From SURF-24 sp964537965 (GTDB taxonomy: Bacteria > Bacteroidota > Ignavibacteria > Ignavibacteriales > SURF-24), in the NCBI GenBank assembly GCA_964537965.1, contig CAZIDB010000113.1, forward strand, positions 1 through 15,158: a stretch of DNA of 15,158 nt, read 5' to 3'. The position numbers were made by a program, and so were the translations under genes. The notes beneath the pieces were generated by a model. The model was given only the letters and a program-made list of their open reading frames with translations. It did no database searches and was not told the origin of the DNA. This document shows positions 15,131 to 15,158 of this stretch, one piece after another. Position 1 is the first letter of the stretch; the number at the start of each line of letters is the position of its first letter.

Positions 15131-15158
15131 CTTACATCAGATTTAAGTTGTGACTAAA

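Overview
The window is AT-rich bacterial DNA. It most likely comes from the Ignavibacteriota / Bacteroidota-Chlorobiota side of the tree. The main evidence is a type IX secretion (T9SS) C-terminal sorting domain at the left edge, with the SQNYPNPFNPTTKIKYSIP wording typical of Ignavibacteria. Supporting signs are many lipoproteins, TTG starts on three genes, and candidate TAnnTTTG-type promoters. No phage, transposase, CRISPR, tRNA or rRNA was recognised. The assignment is by family resemblance only.

Left part (1-6095). The 3' end of a secreted T9SS protein gene (+) carries a perfect 28-bp palindrome embedded in frame in its sorting domain. Converging on it is a minus-strand run that starts with an AMP-forming long-chain acyl-CoA synthetase (6095 to 4182). 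It continues with three tandem paralogous lipoproteins, each a seven-bladed Ycf48/BNR-like beta-propeller. Short gaps (31-87 nt) suggest one transcription unit.

Middle part (6096-11600). A divergent intergenic region with stacked palindromes leads into a plus-strand run. It encodes a beta-CASP metallo-beta-lactamase (RNase/CPSF type), a translationally coupled lipoprotein with fibronectin-III-like domains, a probable outer-membrane beta-barrel, and a small RsbW-like HATPase with its own likely promoter. A MarR-family regulator on the minus strand converges on the HATPase gene.

Right part (11761-15158). A minus-strand operon encodes three multiheme c-type cytochromes: a 14-heme periplasmic protein, a 7-site lipoprotein and a 6-site lipoprotein. 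It ends in a clear hairpin next to the MarR gene. Together they carry 27 candidate heme sites, 25 CXXCH and 2 CX4CH. This suggests periplasm-to-outer-membrane electron transfer, though neither a porin nor a quinol oxidase is visible; the operon may begin beyond the right edge.

The most unusual items are the in-frame palindrome in the T9SS domain, the heme-dense cytochrome operon, and the tandem beta-propeller lipoproteins behind an acyl-CoA synthetase. No wholly new system could be demonstrated from sequence alone. All intergenic stretches are under about 210 bp.
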